Assembly: GCA_016717145.1 (NCBI GenBank)
Contig: JADKGD010000012.1
Span: 94,070 to 158,069, forward strand
Reading direction: 5' to 3'
DNA length: 64,000 nt
From: Saprospiraceae bacterium
Lineage (GTDB): Bacteria; Bacteroidota; Bacteroidia; Chitinophagales; Saprospiraceae
Translations under genes and position numbers: made by a program
Notes under the pieces: generated by a model
Databases searched by the model: none
What the model was told of the DNA's origin: nothing
Seen by the model: only the letters and a program-made list of their open reading frames with translations
In this document: in pieces, positions 1 to 8,781 of the stretch
Position numbering within the stretch: the stretch's first letter is position 1
Layout of the letters: the number at the start of each line of letters is the position of its first letter

Positions 1-649
1 CTTCAAGGACTTTAAGTAACTGACCTTTTTTATCGGGGATTCTTATATATATGGATGCTTTGTCTGCAAGTGCAGGCGCTTCAGTTTTGACTTTATTGAC
101 AATAAAAAATCTCGTATAGTTAGTTTTATTCGTTTCGATAGCGGCATTTAAAATACTGAGACCATAAATATCAGCAGCACGGGAACTAGCGATACAAGCC
201 TTGGACTTCTTACGTTTTTCAGCAACATATTGTGCACTAAGTGCAGTGTCATCAGATTCGACCAGCTTCCATTGGGGAAATCTGCTCAAGAAGTGGCGGC
301 ATTGATTAATTGCCATTGGGTGTGATGACACTTCTTTGATATCATCCAAACTTGTACCTTCTATAGCCAACAAATTATGTCTGATGTGGAGATAAATTTC
401 TCCATTCACCCAGAAATTGTTTTCTCTCAATATCCTATAATTTTGTAGGATAGTACCGGCAATAGAGTTTTCGATAGCCATAACAGCTACATCTGCTTCA
501 TCTTTGTTAAGTAATTCTCCCAAAATATCAAAAGAGTCCGCAGGTATCAATTCCAAATTATATTCGGGCCAATAATTTTTTGCTGCCACTTCGTGAAACG
601 AACCTGGGTAGCCTTGAATGGCAACTCTCAAAGACTTTACTGACTCCAT
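1..649 (-). CDS. pheA: Prephenate dehydratase, C-terminus cut by window edge
   Basis: Converts prephenate to phenylpyruvate in phenylalanine synthesis, in the cytoplasm. The protein reads from ATG at 649 (MESVKSLRVAIQGYPGSFHE) and stays open to base 1, so the 3' end lies outside the window. Visible are the periplasmic-binding-like dehydratase fold, with GYPGSFHE near residue 12 and the IENSIAG motif near residue 60, and the catalytic-region YTRFF motif near residue 180. The sequence then enters what looks like the start of an ACT regulatory domain (SIYIRIPDKKGQLLKVLE). No chorismate mutase domain precedes it, so this is the monofunctional type. A hairpin lies 33 bases upstream of the start. 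Family assignment is confident; the exact end is unknown. Confidence 0.9.
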   Translation of the reverse strand, partial: MESVKSLRVAIQGYPGSFHEVAAKNYWPEYNLELIPADSFDILGELLNKDEADVAVMAIENSIAGTILQNYRILRENNFWVNGEIYLHIRHNLLAIEGTSLDDIKEVSSHPMAINQCRHFLSRFPQWKLVESDDTALSAQYVAEKRKKSKACIASSRAADIYGLSILNAAIETNKTNYTRFFIVNKVKTEAPALADKASIYIRIPDKKGQLLKVLE

Positions 650-681
650 AAACACAGTATTTATAAAAAATTCCACAAATG

Positions 682-718
682 AAAAAAGGAGCCTGTTTGA
701 AAACAGAACTCCTTTTTT
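682..718 (-). terminator. Hairpin with A/T flanks just upstream of pheA
   Basis: AAAAAAGGAG (682-691) pairs with CTCCTTTTTT (709-718), and an inner CTGTTT/AAACAG pair extends the stem. Either strand would give a U-rich tail. It lies between the S46 peptidase stop (923) and the pheA start (649), so it may end upstream transcription. It sits so close to the pheA ATG that it could instead be in the pheA leader. Confidence 0.6.
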
Positions 719-922
719 ATAATTTTCACATATACAAATTAAAGTCCTGCTACCTTATTTTAAAATAAAAGTACCAAAAACAACAAGATGTAAATGCGCT
801 ATGATTCAATTTCATGTTGCAAACATATGTTATGTTCATATAATTACCAAAGAAAATAACATAAAAAGATTATTTACAATCAAAGACAATCAATAAGTAA
901 TTTAATTATCAGCACAGAAATT

Positions 923-1897
923 TCAATTTTTTCCTTTACCTTTTTTCTTTGGATGCACCAAACTCATCTCCTTTAAGAGATGACCAGCACCCGCATATTT
1001 ATCAATTACCCACAAGATATACCTGGCATCTACCATGATATTCCTACAAATATTTGCATCATAATTAATGTCACTCATCGTTCCTTCCCAAACCCTATCA
1101 AAATTTAAACCAATCAAATTTCCATGGGCATCTATTGCGGGGCTTCCAGAATTACCTCCTGTAGTATGATTGGAACCAATGAAACAAACAGGTAATTTAC
1201 CAGTTTTATCAGCATATGGACCATAATCTTTTGCCTTATAAAGTTCCAGCATTCTGGCACTGACATCAAATTCATAATCTTCGGGTATATACTTTTCGAT
1301 GACCCCGTCAAGATAAGTGATTGGTTGAAAACTTACCGCATCTTTTGGTCGATATCCGCTAACGTTTCCATAGGTAACGCGAAGCGTACTATTTGCATCG
1401 GGATAAAATCGCTTTTCTGTAAATATCTCCATCTGTGCTTTTGTATACTGTTCCTGTTTAAGGTCAATTTCTTTTCTGATATTATTGTATGGCGTCGAGA
1501 TTTCCTTAATATAAAAATCAGCCCACGCTAAACATAACGCATAAAATGGGTCACTTTTAATAGCGCTTACTGCTATGTTTGGATCCATATTTAATATATT
1601 ATCGGCTTCTTCATCTGAGGTAAAGCTGGTAAGCGCATACTGATCTGCCGCCATCTGGTCATAGCTTTCTTTTTCAGTCATACCCAGGCTCTCCCTTTGT
1701 AAAAAAGGTGGAACAAATTTTTTATCCAGCTTATTCACATACATAGTAAGCAATGCACCAAATTTCTCCTGATCAATCTGAGCATCAAAATCTTTATAAA
1801 AATCGATCTTAAAATCTTTGAGCCGCTGCAATTCTTCATTATATCCTTTTTCTCCGTTTTTTTCAAACGCATCAACCAAACGTTTTAACCTAATCAT
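923..1897 (-). CDS. S46 family dipeptidyl-peptidase, C-terminal fragment (DPP11-like)
   Basis: Second half of a periplasmic S46 serine dipeptidyl-peptidase whose first half lies at 2015-3106. The catalytic serine is in GNSGSP near residue 250 of this piece. Eighteen residues after that serine is an arginine (NFDRVWEG). Known family work on Porphyromonas places Arg at this position (673) in DPP11, which cuts after Asp/Glu dipeptides, and Gly in DPP7. Specificity for acidic residues is therefore inferred. The listed ATG is only the first in-frame Met; homology continues upstream to about 1990 without a break in frame. The gap to the first half looks like three short A-runs each missing one base, so the intact protein would be about 728 aa. 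The C-terminus is Lys-rich. Confidence 0.85.
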   Translation of the reverse strand: MIRLKRLVDAFEKNGEKGYNEELQRLKDFKIDFYKDFDAQIDQEKFGALLTMYVNKLDKKFVPPFLQRESLGMTEKESYDQMAADQYALTSFTSDEEADNILNMDPNIAVSAIKSDPFYALCLAWADFYIKEISTPYNNIRKEIDLKQEQYTKAQMEIFTEKRFYPDANSTLRVTYGNVSGYRPKDAVSFQPITYLDGVIEKYIPEDYEFDVSARMLELYKAKDYGPYADKTGKLPVCFIGSNHTTGGNSGSPAIDAHGNLIGLNFDRVWEGTMSDINYDANICRNIMVDARYILWVIDKYAGAGHLLKEMSLVHPKKKGKGKN

Positions 1898-2014
1898 ACA
1901 TGAAGTCAGTTCAACATTTCGTTGTACGATTTCTCCATAATAATCACGAGCGAGTGCGTATTCGTCAATGTCTTCATATTTTTTTGCATGTCTGTTAACA
2001 GCGTCAAATATGGG

Positions 2015-3106
2015 CTATCCGTCGTCAATTTTTTTGAAAATCAGCTTCATAATCCAGTTTTTCTGAATTGCATTGGTACTTTTTAATCCCAGCGACTCAC
2101 CTATCCATTTTTTCCAATAATTGGCAATAGTGGCATACTTGGCTGCGTATTTTATTTTTGTACTTACATCGCTTCTCATGTATTTATCCATAATTTTCAG
2201 AGACGTTTCTCTAATCGCTATTTTAGCAGGATTGAGGGTATTAACGACTTGTTTTATTGCTGAGGAAGGTAAATACTGATTGGTCCTGCCCGGAAAACCA
2301 AATACCATAGTAAAATCACCTTCTGAAATTCCATCCATTGAAACCGGTAAAAAATGTTTAGGTACATAAGGGACATTATCTTCAGAATAATCTGCCGGCA
2401 TATTATTCTTTCCGGCATAAATCCTAAAAAGTGAAAAATCACCTGTATGCCTTGGCCAGACCCAATTGTCCGTATCTGATCCAAATTTCCCTATGAATTC
2501 CGGGGGTGCCCCTACCAATCTGACATCTTTATATATTGTTGTAACAAATGCAAAATATTGATTACCATCAAAAAATGGCCGGATAATAACTTCCTGATAG
2601 GTTTCTAATGTATAAGACTTTCTAACTTCAGAAAGATTTTTATCAATCTTTGATTGTCTTTCAATTGGTGACATATTCGCTGTAACCCCATTTAATACTT
2701 TGGAAGTTACATCATCAATATAATCAATAAAAGTAGCTGTTAGTCCGGCATTTGGCAGCTCTTCTTTATGGTTTTTTGCCCAGAAACCATTTTTTATAAA
2801 GTTATTTTCAACGGATGAATGAGATTGAATTGCTTCAAAGCCGCAGTGATGATTGGTAAGTATGAGTCCATTGGATGAAATGACCTCAGAAGTACAAAAT
2901 CCTCCGAAATGCACAATGGCATCTTTAAGTGATCCTTTATTTATACTGTAGATATCCTCTGCCGATATTTTCATTCCCATGCTTTTCATCTCTTTTTCGT
3001 TGAGCAACTTGAGCAGTTGCGGTAACCACATGCCTTCACCGGCATAGCAAGTGCTTAAAATAAATAATAAAGAAAAAGATATAAATAATCTTGTTATCAG
3101 TGTCAT
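2015..3106 (-). CDS. S46 family dipeptidyl-peptidase, N-terminal fragment
   Basis: First half of the S46 peptidase. The start is taken as ATG 3106 (MTLITRLFISFSLLFILS), because it gives a clean signal peptide ending in CYA before GEGMWLPQLL; an upstream in-frame ATG at 3199 would bury it. The catalytic histidine is in LTNHHCG, and an aspartate region (GSDTDNWVWPRHTGDFS) is typical of the family. The coding sense drifts into an unlikely C-terminus (QKNWIMKLIFKKIDDG) and a TAG at 2015. Adding one A to the A5 run near 2056 gives QKKLDYEADFQ; adding one to the A7 runs near 2034 and 1981 restores the frame into the C-terminal piece. It follows the M3 peptidase gene on the same strand. Confidence 0.85.
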   Translation of the reverse strand: MTLITRLFISFSLLFILSTCYAGEGMWLPQLLKLLNEKEMKSMGMKISAEDIYSINKGSLKDAIVHFGGFCTSEVISSNGLILTNHHCGFEAIQSHSSVENNFIKNGFWAKNHKEELPNAGLTATFIDYIDDVTSKVLNGVTANMSPIERQSKIDKNLSEVRKSYTLETYQEVIIRPFFDGNQYFAFVTTIYKDVRLVGAPPEFIGKFGSDTDNWVWPRHTGDFSLFRIYAGKNNMPADYSEDNVPYVPKHFLPVSMDGISEGDFTMVFGFPGRTNQYLPSSAIKQVVNTLNPAKIAIRETSLKIMDKYMRSDVSTKIKYAAKYATIANYWKKWIGESLGLKSTNAIQKNWIMKLIFKKIDDG

Positions 3107-3277
3107 AAGTAAAAATGTAAAAATTATGGGCAAATTAAATAAACAAAAGTACAAAATATTAAATATAAATGAACGCTCAGCTATAAAATCAAGATTCATG
3201 ATGTGCTTAAAACAAACTAAACATCAAGTCCACGTTTTAATAATAGTGGTTCTATTTTTGGCTTATGCCCCCGAAAA

Positions 3278-5251
3278 TTAATAAAAAAGTTTCATCGGGT
3301 CAATGGCACCACCTCTTGCTAGTATGTTTTTGCGGAATGACAATGCCGTATTCTTATCGAAAATTCCTTTTTCTTTAAAAAGTGAATATGCATCTGCATC
3401 CAACACCTCAGACCAGATATAGCTATAGTACCCGGCTGCATATCCTCCGGCAAATATATGACTGAAGTATGTACTTCTATATCTACTGACGATTTCAGGA
3501 ATAAGACCTATTTTATTAAAAAAAGAATGTTCAAATTCATTTATATCTTGTATTGTACCATCGCTTAAATTGTGATAAGCCATATCAAGCATCGAAGCGG
3601 AAAGGTATTCAATAGTAGCAAAACCTTGTCCATATTTGCTTGATGCTATCATTTTTTCCAGAAGAGATTCCGATATGTTTTGATTGGTTTTATAGTGTTT
3701 TGCATAAGTTTTCAGAACTTGTGGTTCGGCTGCCCAATTCTCCATTATTTGAGAAGGGAGTTCTACAAAATCTGTAGGAACATTTGTTCCTGCGAGCGAA
3801 GCATAAGTCACATCTGACAGTAAACCGTGCAATGCATGACCAAATTCATGATATATGGTTGAAACTTCATCAAATGTCAACAAAGAAGGTGTTTTACCCA
3901 GGGGTTTCGTAAAATTGCAAACTATAGAAATCACCGGAAGAACACGTTTTGAATTTTGTTTTTTCTGTTCGACAAAACTAGTCATCCAGGCACCACCTTG
4001 TTTACCGGTTCTCGGGAAAAAATCCAAATATAAAATTCCAACTTTTTTACCATTTGATTCAGTGACCAGGTATGCTTTGGCATCTTTATGGTATGATGGA
4101 AGGTGGGTCATTTCTTCAAATTTCAACCCGTATAATGCTGATGCCACATCAAAAAGACCTCTTTTTACTTTATGCAACGAAAAGTATGGTTTCAATTCTG
4201 ATTCGTCCAGATCATAAGTTTGTTTTCTGAGTTTTTCGGCATAATATCTCCAATCATAAGGAGCCAACTTAAAATCTTGTCCCGATCTGTCGATCATGTT
4301 TTGTAAGGCTTTAGCTTCTTTTTTAGCAATGGAAAGTGCAGGAACCCAGAGTTTTGTAAGCAATGAATTGACTTGATCCGGAGATTTTGCCATCTTATCT
4401 TTAAGAACAAAATGAGCATGCGATCCAAAACCAAGAATTTTTGACTTCTCTGCCCGTAGCCGTATTATTTCTTTAGCGATAGTATTATTGTCATTCTTAT
4501 CTCCGGTATTTCCCTTATTTGTATAAGCATTCCATATTTCTTTTCGCAAAAATCGATTATCAGCATGTTGCAAGAATGGAATAACACTTGAATGCTGCAA
4601 AGTAAAAACCCATTTATCGGGTACTTTGGCGTCGATAGCTGTTTCTTTGGCCTCTGAGATAATCATTTCAGATAGGCCTGAAAGATCACTGGCCTCTGAT
4701 ATTATCAATTTATACTCATTTATAACGGCCATAATATTCTGCCCGAACAAAAGGTTGAGTAAAGTAAGTTCCTGATTTATCTCAGTAACTCTTTTTTTAT
4801 CTTCTCTTGATAAATTGGCTCCGTTATTAACAAAATTTTTATAATATTGGTCAAGCAATCGGGTTTTTTCACTAGTTAAATTAAGTGCCTTTCTATTGTC
4901 CCAAAGTAATTTTACCTTACGAAACAATCGTATATTCATAAATATCTGATCCTGGTGAGCAGATAATCTGGGTGCAATTTTTTGTATGATTTTTTGTAAA
5001 CTGCTATTTGTATTTGCGTATGACAAGTTATACATTACAGAAGCAGTTCTTTGTATGATTTGCCCTGAATTTTCGATAGCCTCTATGGTGTTTTCAAATG
5101 TAGGTATCTCAGGGTTGTCGATGATTGCTTTGATTTCTTTTTTTTGTAAAGCGATCCCTATACTTATCGCCGGAGCATAGTGATTTTTTTTTATCAGATT
5201 AAAGGGAGGGACTCCGTACTCGGTGGTAAAAGGTTGAATAAATGGGTTCAC
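3278..5251 (-). CDS. dcp: M3 family oligopeptidase (peptidyl-dipeptidase Dcp-like)
   Basis: Zinc metallopeptidase that degrades short peptides. The 657-aa protein has the thimet-oligopeptidase fold with zinc motif HEFGH near residue 465 and the downstream glutamate region ELPSQIMENWA. No signal peptide is seen, so it is probably cytoplasmic, though some family members are periplasmic. The N-terminus (NPFIQPFTTEYGVPPF) matches the usual family start; the start codon here would be GTG at 5251, as no ATG lies close by in frame. Together with the S46 and S9 peptidases and the two POT transporters in this window it fits a peptide-degrading lifestyle. Dcp versus oligopeptidase A cannot be settled by eye. 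Confidence 0.9.
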   Translation of the reverse strand: MNPFIQPFTTEYGVPPFNLIKKNHYAPAISIGIALQKKEIKAIIDNPEIPTFENTIEAIENSGQIIQRTASVMYNLSYANTNSSLQKIIQKIAPRLSAHQDQIFMNIRLFRKVKLLWDNRKALNLTSEKTRLLDQYYKNFVNNGANLSREDKKRVTEINQELTLLNLLFGQNIMAVINEYKLIISEASDLSGLSEMIISEAKETAIDAKVPDKWVFTLQHSSVIPFLQHADNRFLRKEIWNAYTNKGNTGDKNDNNTIAKEIIRLRAEKSKILGFGSHAHFVLKDKMAKSPDQVNSLLTKLWVPALSIAKKEAKALQNMIDRSGQDFKLAPYDWRYYAEKLRKQTYDLDESELKPYFSLHKVKRGLFDVASALYGLKFEEMTHLPSYHKDAKAYLVTESNGKKVGILYLDFFPRTGKQGGAWMTSFVEQKKQNSKRVLPVISIVCNFTKPLGKTPSLLTFDEVSTIYHEFGHALHGLLSDVTYASLAGTNVPTDFVELPSQIMENWAAEPQVLKTYAKHYKTNQNISESLLEKMIASSKYGQGFATIEYLSASMLDMAYHNLSDGTIQDINEFEHSFFNKIGLIPEIVSRYRSTYFSHIFAGGYAAGYYSYIWSEVLDADAYSLFKEKGIFDKNTALSFRKNILARGGAIDPMKLFY

Positions 5252-5291
5252 TGGAATGGCGTTTATGAATGGGTTTCAGAAATGAAAGATA

Positions 5292-5498
5292 TTAATCTAC
5301 AATTTGTAATTTGGCAAACTGCAGCATGATGCGTTTTTCCTGATTATCATCAAGACCATCAAAAACTATTGAGGCAACAAGGCGCTCGTCGACACTTATA
5401 ACTTTACCCTGCCCAAATTTTAAATGTATGACTTCCATCCCTGCTTTTATCTGATTGGGATTTGCAACAATAAAATCATCCGGACTGACCGAAATCAT
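5292..5498 (-). CDS. PcrA/UvrD helicase C-terminal tail, separated by an in-frame stop
   Basis: This 68-aa piece (EVIHLKFGQGKVISVDE) matches the small C-terminal beta domain that ends PcrA-type helicases (usually H-x-x-F-G-x-G). It is in exactly the same reading frame as the helicase ending at 5607. The bases between (5499-5604) also translate sensibly in that frame (ISDKNFDSIISIHKKPEFP), so only the TAA at 5605-5607 separates them. It is best read as the end of the helicase, not as a separate gene. Confidence 0.7.
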   Translation of the reverse strand: MISVSPDDFIVANPNQIKAGMEVIHLKFGQGKVISVDERLVASIVFDGLDDNQEKRIMLQFAKLQIVD

Positions 5499-5606
5499 AG
5501 GTTTTTTAACGCCGATGGGTCTGAAATTGCCCTGTAGTATCTTAGGTTCCGGAAATTCAGGTTTTTTATGAATAGATATTATCGAATCAAAATTTTTATC
5601 AGATAT

Positions 5607-7556
5607 TTATTCAAGAAAACGGCTTGGATCATTATAGCGCATATTTCCATATTGGTATCTGCTATTCGCATATGTGAGACACAAAAATTCCTCAGCTCTG
5701 GTAATAGCCACATAAAATAATCGTCGTTCTTCATCTACCTGATTACTTTCTGTCAACGCCATGTAACTGGGAAAAAGATTTTCTTCCAAACCCACCACAA
5801 AGACGGATTTAAACTCAAGACCTTTTGCAGAATGTACTGACATTAGGGTGACTGTGTCTGGATTTTCTTCTTTGACATCAGCATCTGTCATTAATGATAT
5901 ACTTTGCAGGAAAGAAGAAAGACTTTTATCTTTCTCAACTTCTTCGCCCGCTTCCAATTCATCATCTTCAACAAATTCTTTGATGCCGTCAAGAATGGAT
6001 GTTATATTTTCCAACCGTCCAAGTCCTTCAATACTTTTATCAGCTTTCAGCAATTCTATAATGCCGCTTTGCCGTGCAATAAAATCGGCAATTTCGTAAG
6101 CATTTGATTTAGCTGCTTTAGTTTTGAACGCCATTACCATCTGCACAAACTCACCAATGTTTTTACGCGATCTGCTATTGAAATCAATTTTGGTAAGTAC
6201 TTCCCACATACTCATATCATTATCCTCAGCAAGCTGAGCAATATTATCTACAGTGCTGTCTCCAATACCCCGGCGAGGGTAATTTATGATACGTTTAAGC
6301 GCTTCATCATCTTTATCATTAATAGTTAGTCTAAGATATGCCACAAGATCTTTGACTTCTTTACGTGTGTAAAAAGACAAACCACCATAGACTTTATAAA
6401 GTATGTTATATTTCCTCAATTGTTCTTCAAAAACCCGCGACTGTCCATTGGTTCGATATAAGATGGCAATATCTTTATTATGCAGATTGTACCTATTTTT
6501 TTGTTCGATGATGGTATCTGCAACCCGCTTTCCTTCTTCCGTTTCAGAAACTGCTTTGATGAGTTTGATTTTATTCCCTTCGATTCGGTCTGTCCAGATC
6601 TTTTTCTGAATTTGACGTTTATTATTGTTAATCACCTCATTGGCTGCTTCGACAATAAATTGTGTTGATCTGTAATTTTGTTCCAGTTTGAATGTATTCA
6701 GCTCTGGAAAATCATTTTCAAACTGCAATATATTTTCGATGGTTGCGCCCCTGAATGAATAAATGCTTTGGGCGTCGTCACCGACAATACACATGTTATT
6801 GGGACTACCCGGATATACGGTCAGCAATTTAAGTGTCTGATACTGAAGATAGTTGGTGTCCTGAAACTCATCCACAAGGAGATACTTAAATTGATTCTGG
6901 TATTTTTCACGAACCTGGTCGGGATTTTGATAGAGCAATCTAAACATCAGCAACAGTAAATCATCAAAATCCATCGCCCCTGCACGTTGACATCTTGCAA
7001 CATACTTTTCATATATCAAATGGATAAGCGGACGTCTGGCCATTTTATCATAAGCCATTAATTCTTCGTTAGCAATATAAGCTTTGGGTGTGATAAGATT
7101 GCTTTTGGCAGATGATATTCTGGAACGGACAATACCTGGTGCATACACTTTTTTATCCAGATTCATTTGTCCAATAATCTCAGAAATAACACTTTTTGTG
7201 TCATCTGTATCATAAATAGAAAAATCGTTTGGATAACCAATTTTGTGTGCTTCTACACGGAGAATTCTAGCAAAAAGTGCATGGAAAGTACCTGCCCAGA
7301 CGCGCTGAGCTTTAGACCCAACAACCCTTTCGATGCGATCTTTCATTTCGCGTGCCGCTTTATTTGTAAACGTAAGCGCTAGAATATTTCCAGGGCTAAC
7401 ACCCATATTGATTAGGTGGGCGATACGATAAGTAAGCACCCTTGTTTTACCTGAGCCTGGACCCGCAATTACCATTACGGGTCCGTCCAAACAAGTGGCA
7501 GCCTGACGCTGAATATCATTTAATTCGTCTAAATAGGAAAAACCAACATTTGTCAT
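5607..7556 (-). CDS. pcrA: ATP-dependent DNA helicase PcrA/UvrD (SF1A), interrupted before its tail
   Basis: 3'-5' DNA helicase of repair and replication restart. The 649 aa hold all core SF1 motifs: Q motif LNDIQRQAA, Walker A AGPGSGKT (residues 31-38), TFTNKAA, motif II DEFQDT, motif III GDDAQSIYSFRGA, motif IV EQNYRS, motif V TLMSVHSAKGLEF and motif VI VAITRAEE. It ends at DPSRFLE and TAA. In relatives this point reads on (SRFLEE...), so a single change GAA to TAA at 5605-5607 would explain the stop, and the full product would be 754 aa. All ATPase domains are present, so a truncated protein could still work. The TAA may equally be a sequence error. Confidence 0.92.
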   Translation of the reverse strand: MTNVGFSYLDELNDIQRQAATCLDGPVMVIAGPGSGKTRVLTYRIAHLINMGVSPGNILALTFTNKAAREMKDRIERVVGSKAQRVWAGTFHALFARILRVEAHKIGYPNDFSIYDTDDTKSVISEIIGQMNLDKKVYAPGIVRSRISSAKSNLITPKAYIANEELMAYDKMARRPLIHLIYEKYVARCQRAGAMDFDDLLLLMFRLLYQNPDQVREKYQNQFKYLLVDEFQDTNYLQYQTLKLLTVYPGSPNNMCIVGDDAQSIYSFRGATIENILQFENDFPELNTFKLEQNYRSTQFIVEAANEVINNNKRQIQKKIWTDRIEGNKIKLIKAVSETEEGKRVADTIIEQKNRYNLHNKDIAILYRTNGQSRVFEEQLRKYNILYKVYGGLSFYTRKEVKDLVAYLRLTINDKDDEALKRIINYPRRGIGDSTVDNIAQLAEDNDMSMWEVLTKIDFNSRSRKNIGEFVQMVMAFKTKAAKSNAYEIADFIARQSGIIELLKADKSIEGLGRLENITSILDGIKEFVEDDELEAGEEVEKDKSLSSFLQSISLMTDADVKEENPDTVTLMSVHSAKGLEFKSVFVVGLEENLFPSYMALTESNQVDEERRLFYVAITRAEEFLCLTYANSRYQYGNMRYNDPSRFLE

Positions 7557-7650
7557 AAGGATGCAAAGTTGGCATTTTTTTATATAATATTACTATAAAT
7601 GAATATACGATATTTACCAAACGGTCCCTTTTTTTTTATTAACCGGAATC

Positions 7651-8412
7651 TTATTCCAAAGTAAGCCCGATAGGACAATGATCAGAACCCATTTCGTTAT
7701 CCAATATAAAAGCTTCTTTAATTCGGTCATTCATTCGTTCATCAACTAGAAAATAGTCGATCCGCCATCCAATATTTTTAGGCCTTGCCCCAAATCTTAC
7801 ACTCCAGAAAGAATATTGAATCATATCAGGGTTTATATATCGATACGAATCTGTAAATCCTTGTGCCAGAATATTAGACATTCCATCAATTTCAATTTGT
7901 GTATAACCTGAGGTTTTATTATAATTTTCCTTAGGACGTGCCAAATCAATGGCTTGGTGGGCCACATTAAAATCTCCGGTTACAATAACTTTTTTGTGCA
8001 ATCTTAATGCAGATAAATATTGGGCGAATGCTGCATCCCAATCCGATCGGTAGCTCAATCTTTTTAAACCTTCACCACTATTAGGAACATATACATTAAC
8101 TAAATAAAAATCTTCAAACTCTGCTGCAATAATTCTGCCTTCATTATCATGTTCCAAAATTCCAATATTATAATTTACAGATAATGGTTGTTTTTTTGAT
8201 ATTATACAAACGCCTGAATAACCTTTTTTATCAGCCGAATTGCTATAAACATGATATTCTTTTAGAGCCTTCAAGGCGTCTTTAACCTGATCTTCCTGAG
8301 CCTTAGTTTCCTGAAGACAAAATATGTCAGCATTTAAAGATGTAAATTGTCTTATAAAATCCTTGCCAACAGCAGCTCTGATACCATTAATATTCCACGA
8401 TATTAGCTTCAT
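7651..8412 (-). CDS. xth: Exodeoxyribonuclease III / AP endonuclease
   Basis: Class II AP endonuclease of base excision repair, 253 aa, full length for the family. Characteristic exonuclease-endonuclease-phosphatase motifs are visible: SWNINGIRA (residues 5-13), the metal-binding glutamate in LQETKAQ, YVPNSG, the catalytic TGDFNVAH, WRIDYFLVD and the final GSDHCPIGL. Genes of this family in Bacteroidota are usually ExoA/Xth-like. It starts with ATG at 8412 and lies 94 bases downstream of the helicase start on the same strand, with a T-run between. Confidence 0.93.
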   Translation of the reverse strand: MKLISWNINGIRAAVGKDFIRQFTSLNADIFCLQETKAQEDQVKDALKALKEYHVYSNSADKKGYSGVCIISKKQPLSVNYNIGILEHDNEGRIIAAEFEDFYLVNVYVPNSGEGLKRLSYRSDWDAAFAQYLSALRLHKKVIVTGDFNVAHQAIDLARPKENYNKTSGYTQIEIDGMSNILAQGFTDSYRYINPDMIQYSFWSVRFGARPKNIGWRIDYFLVDERMNDRIKEAFILDNEMGSDHCPIGLTLE

Positions 8413-8431
8413 ATTTTATTGAATTTTACTT

Positions 8432-8614
8432 TAAACCCAGATTACGCATTAGGAATTTACTGCAACAAAATTCTACTTCATATCTATTTCAGTACTCATT
8501 TTTCCGTCCTCATCGTAGTGTCTACTACGATTGTGGGAGAAAAATTCCGTACTTCACAGCTATTTTGTATAATTTCGCTTCGTGACAAAGCTTAATGCGT
8601 ATTCTGGGTTAAAT
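8432..8614. repeat. Imperfect palindromic intergenic element (MITE-like)
   Basis: The stretch between xth and the ABC operon begins with TTAAACCCAGATTACGCATT and ends with AATGCGTATTCTGGGTTAAA, a terminal inverted repeat of about 20 bases with a few mismatches. Inside, a second arm pair (CAGTACTCATTTTTCCGTCC against a GTACGGAATTTTTCTCCCAC complement) leads to a perfect 8-bp stem with a 4-base loop, ATCGTAGT-GTCT-ACTACGAT (8512-8531). It holds no ORF. The shape fits a non-autonomous mobile repeat or a long structured intergenic repeat. No second copy is seen in this window. Confidence 0.55.
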
Positions 8615-8769
8615 TTTTGAAAGGACAATATTAATTAATAAGTTATGTTTTATCTACTTTTCAATTAGTGAATTTTATAAAGCCTATATGATTGGTACTA
8701 AAATGTGGTCTATAAAGATGGAAACAAAAACATATCCGGTTTTTCAACTATTCTTATCTGCTATTTAAC

Positions 8770-8777
8770 TACTTTTG
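8770..8777 (+). promoter_or_regulatory. Candidate -7 element of the ABC/CFFCG operon
   Basis: TACTTTTG matches the Bacteroidota consensus TAnnTTTG and ends five bases before the ATG at 8782, which would give a leaderless or nearly leaderless mRNA. I do not see a convincing TTG 19-21 bases upstream. Confidence 0.35.
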
Positions 8778-8781
8778 TGGC

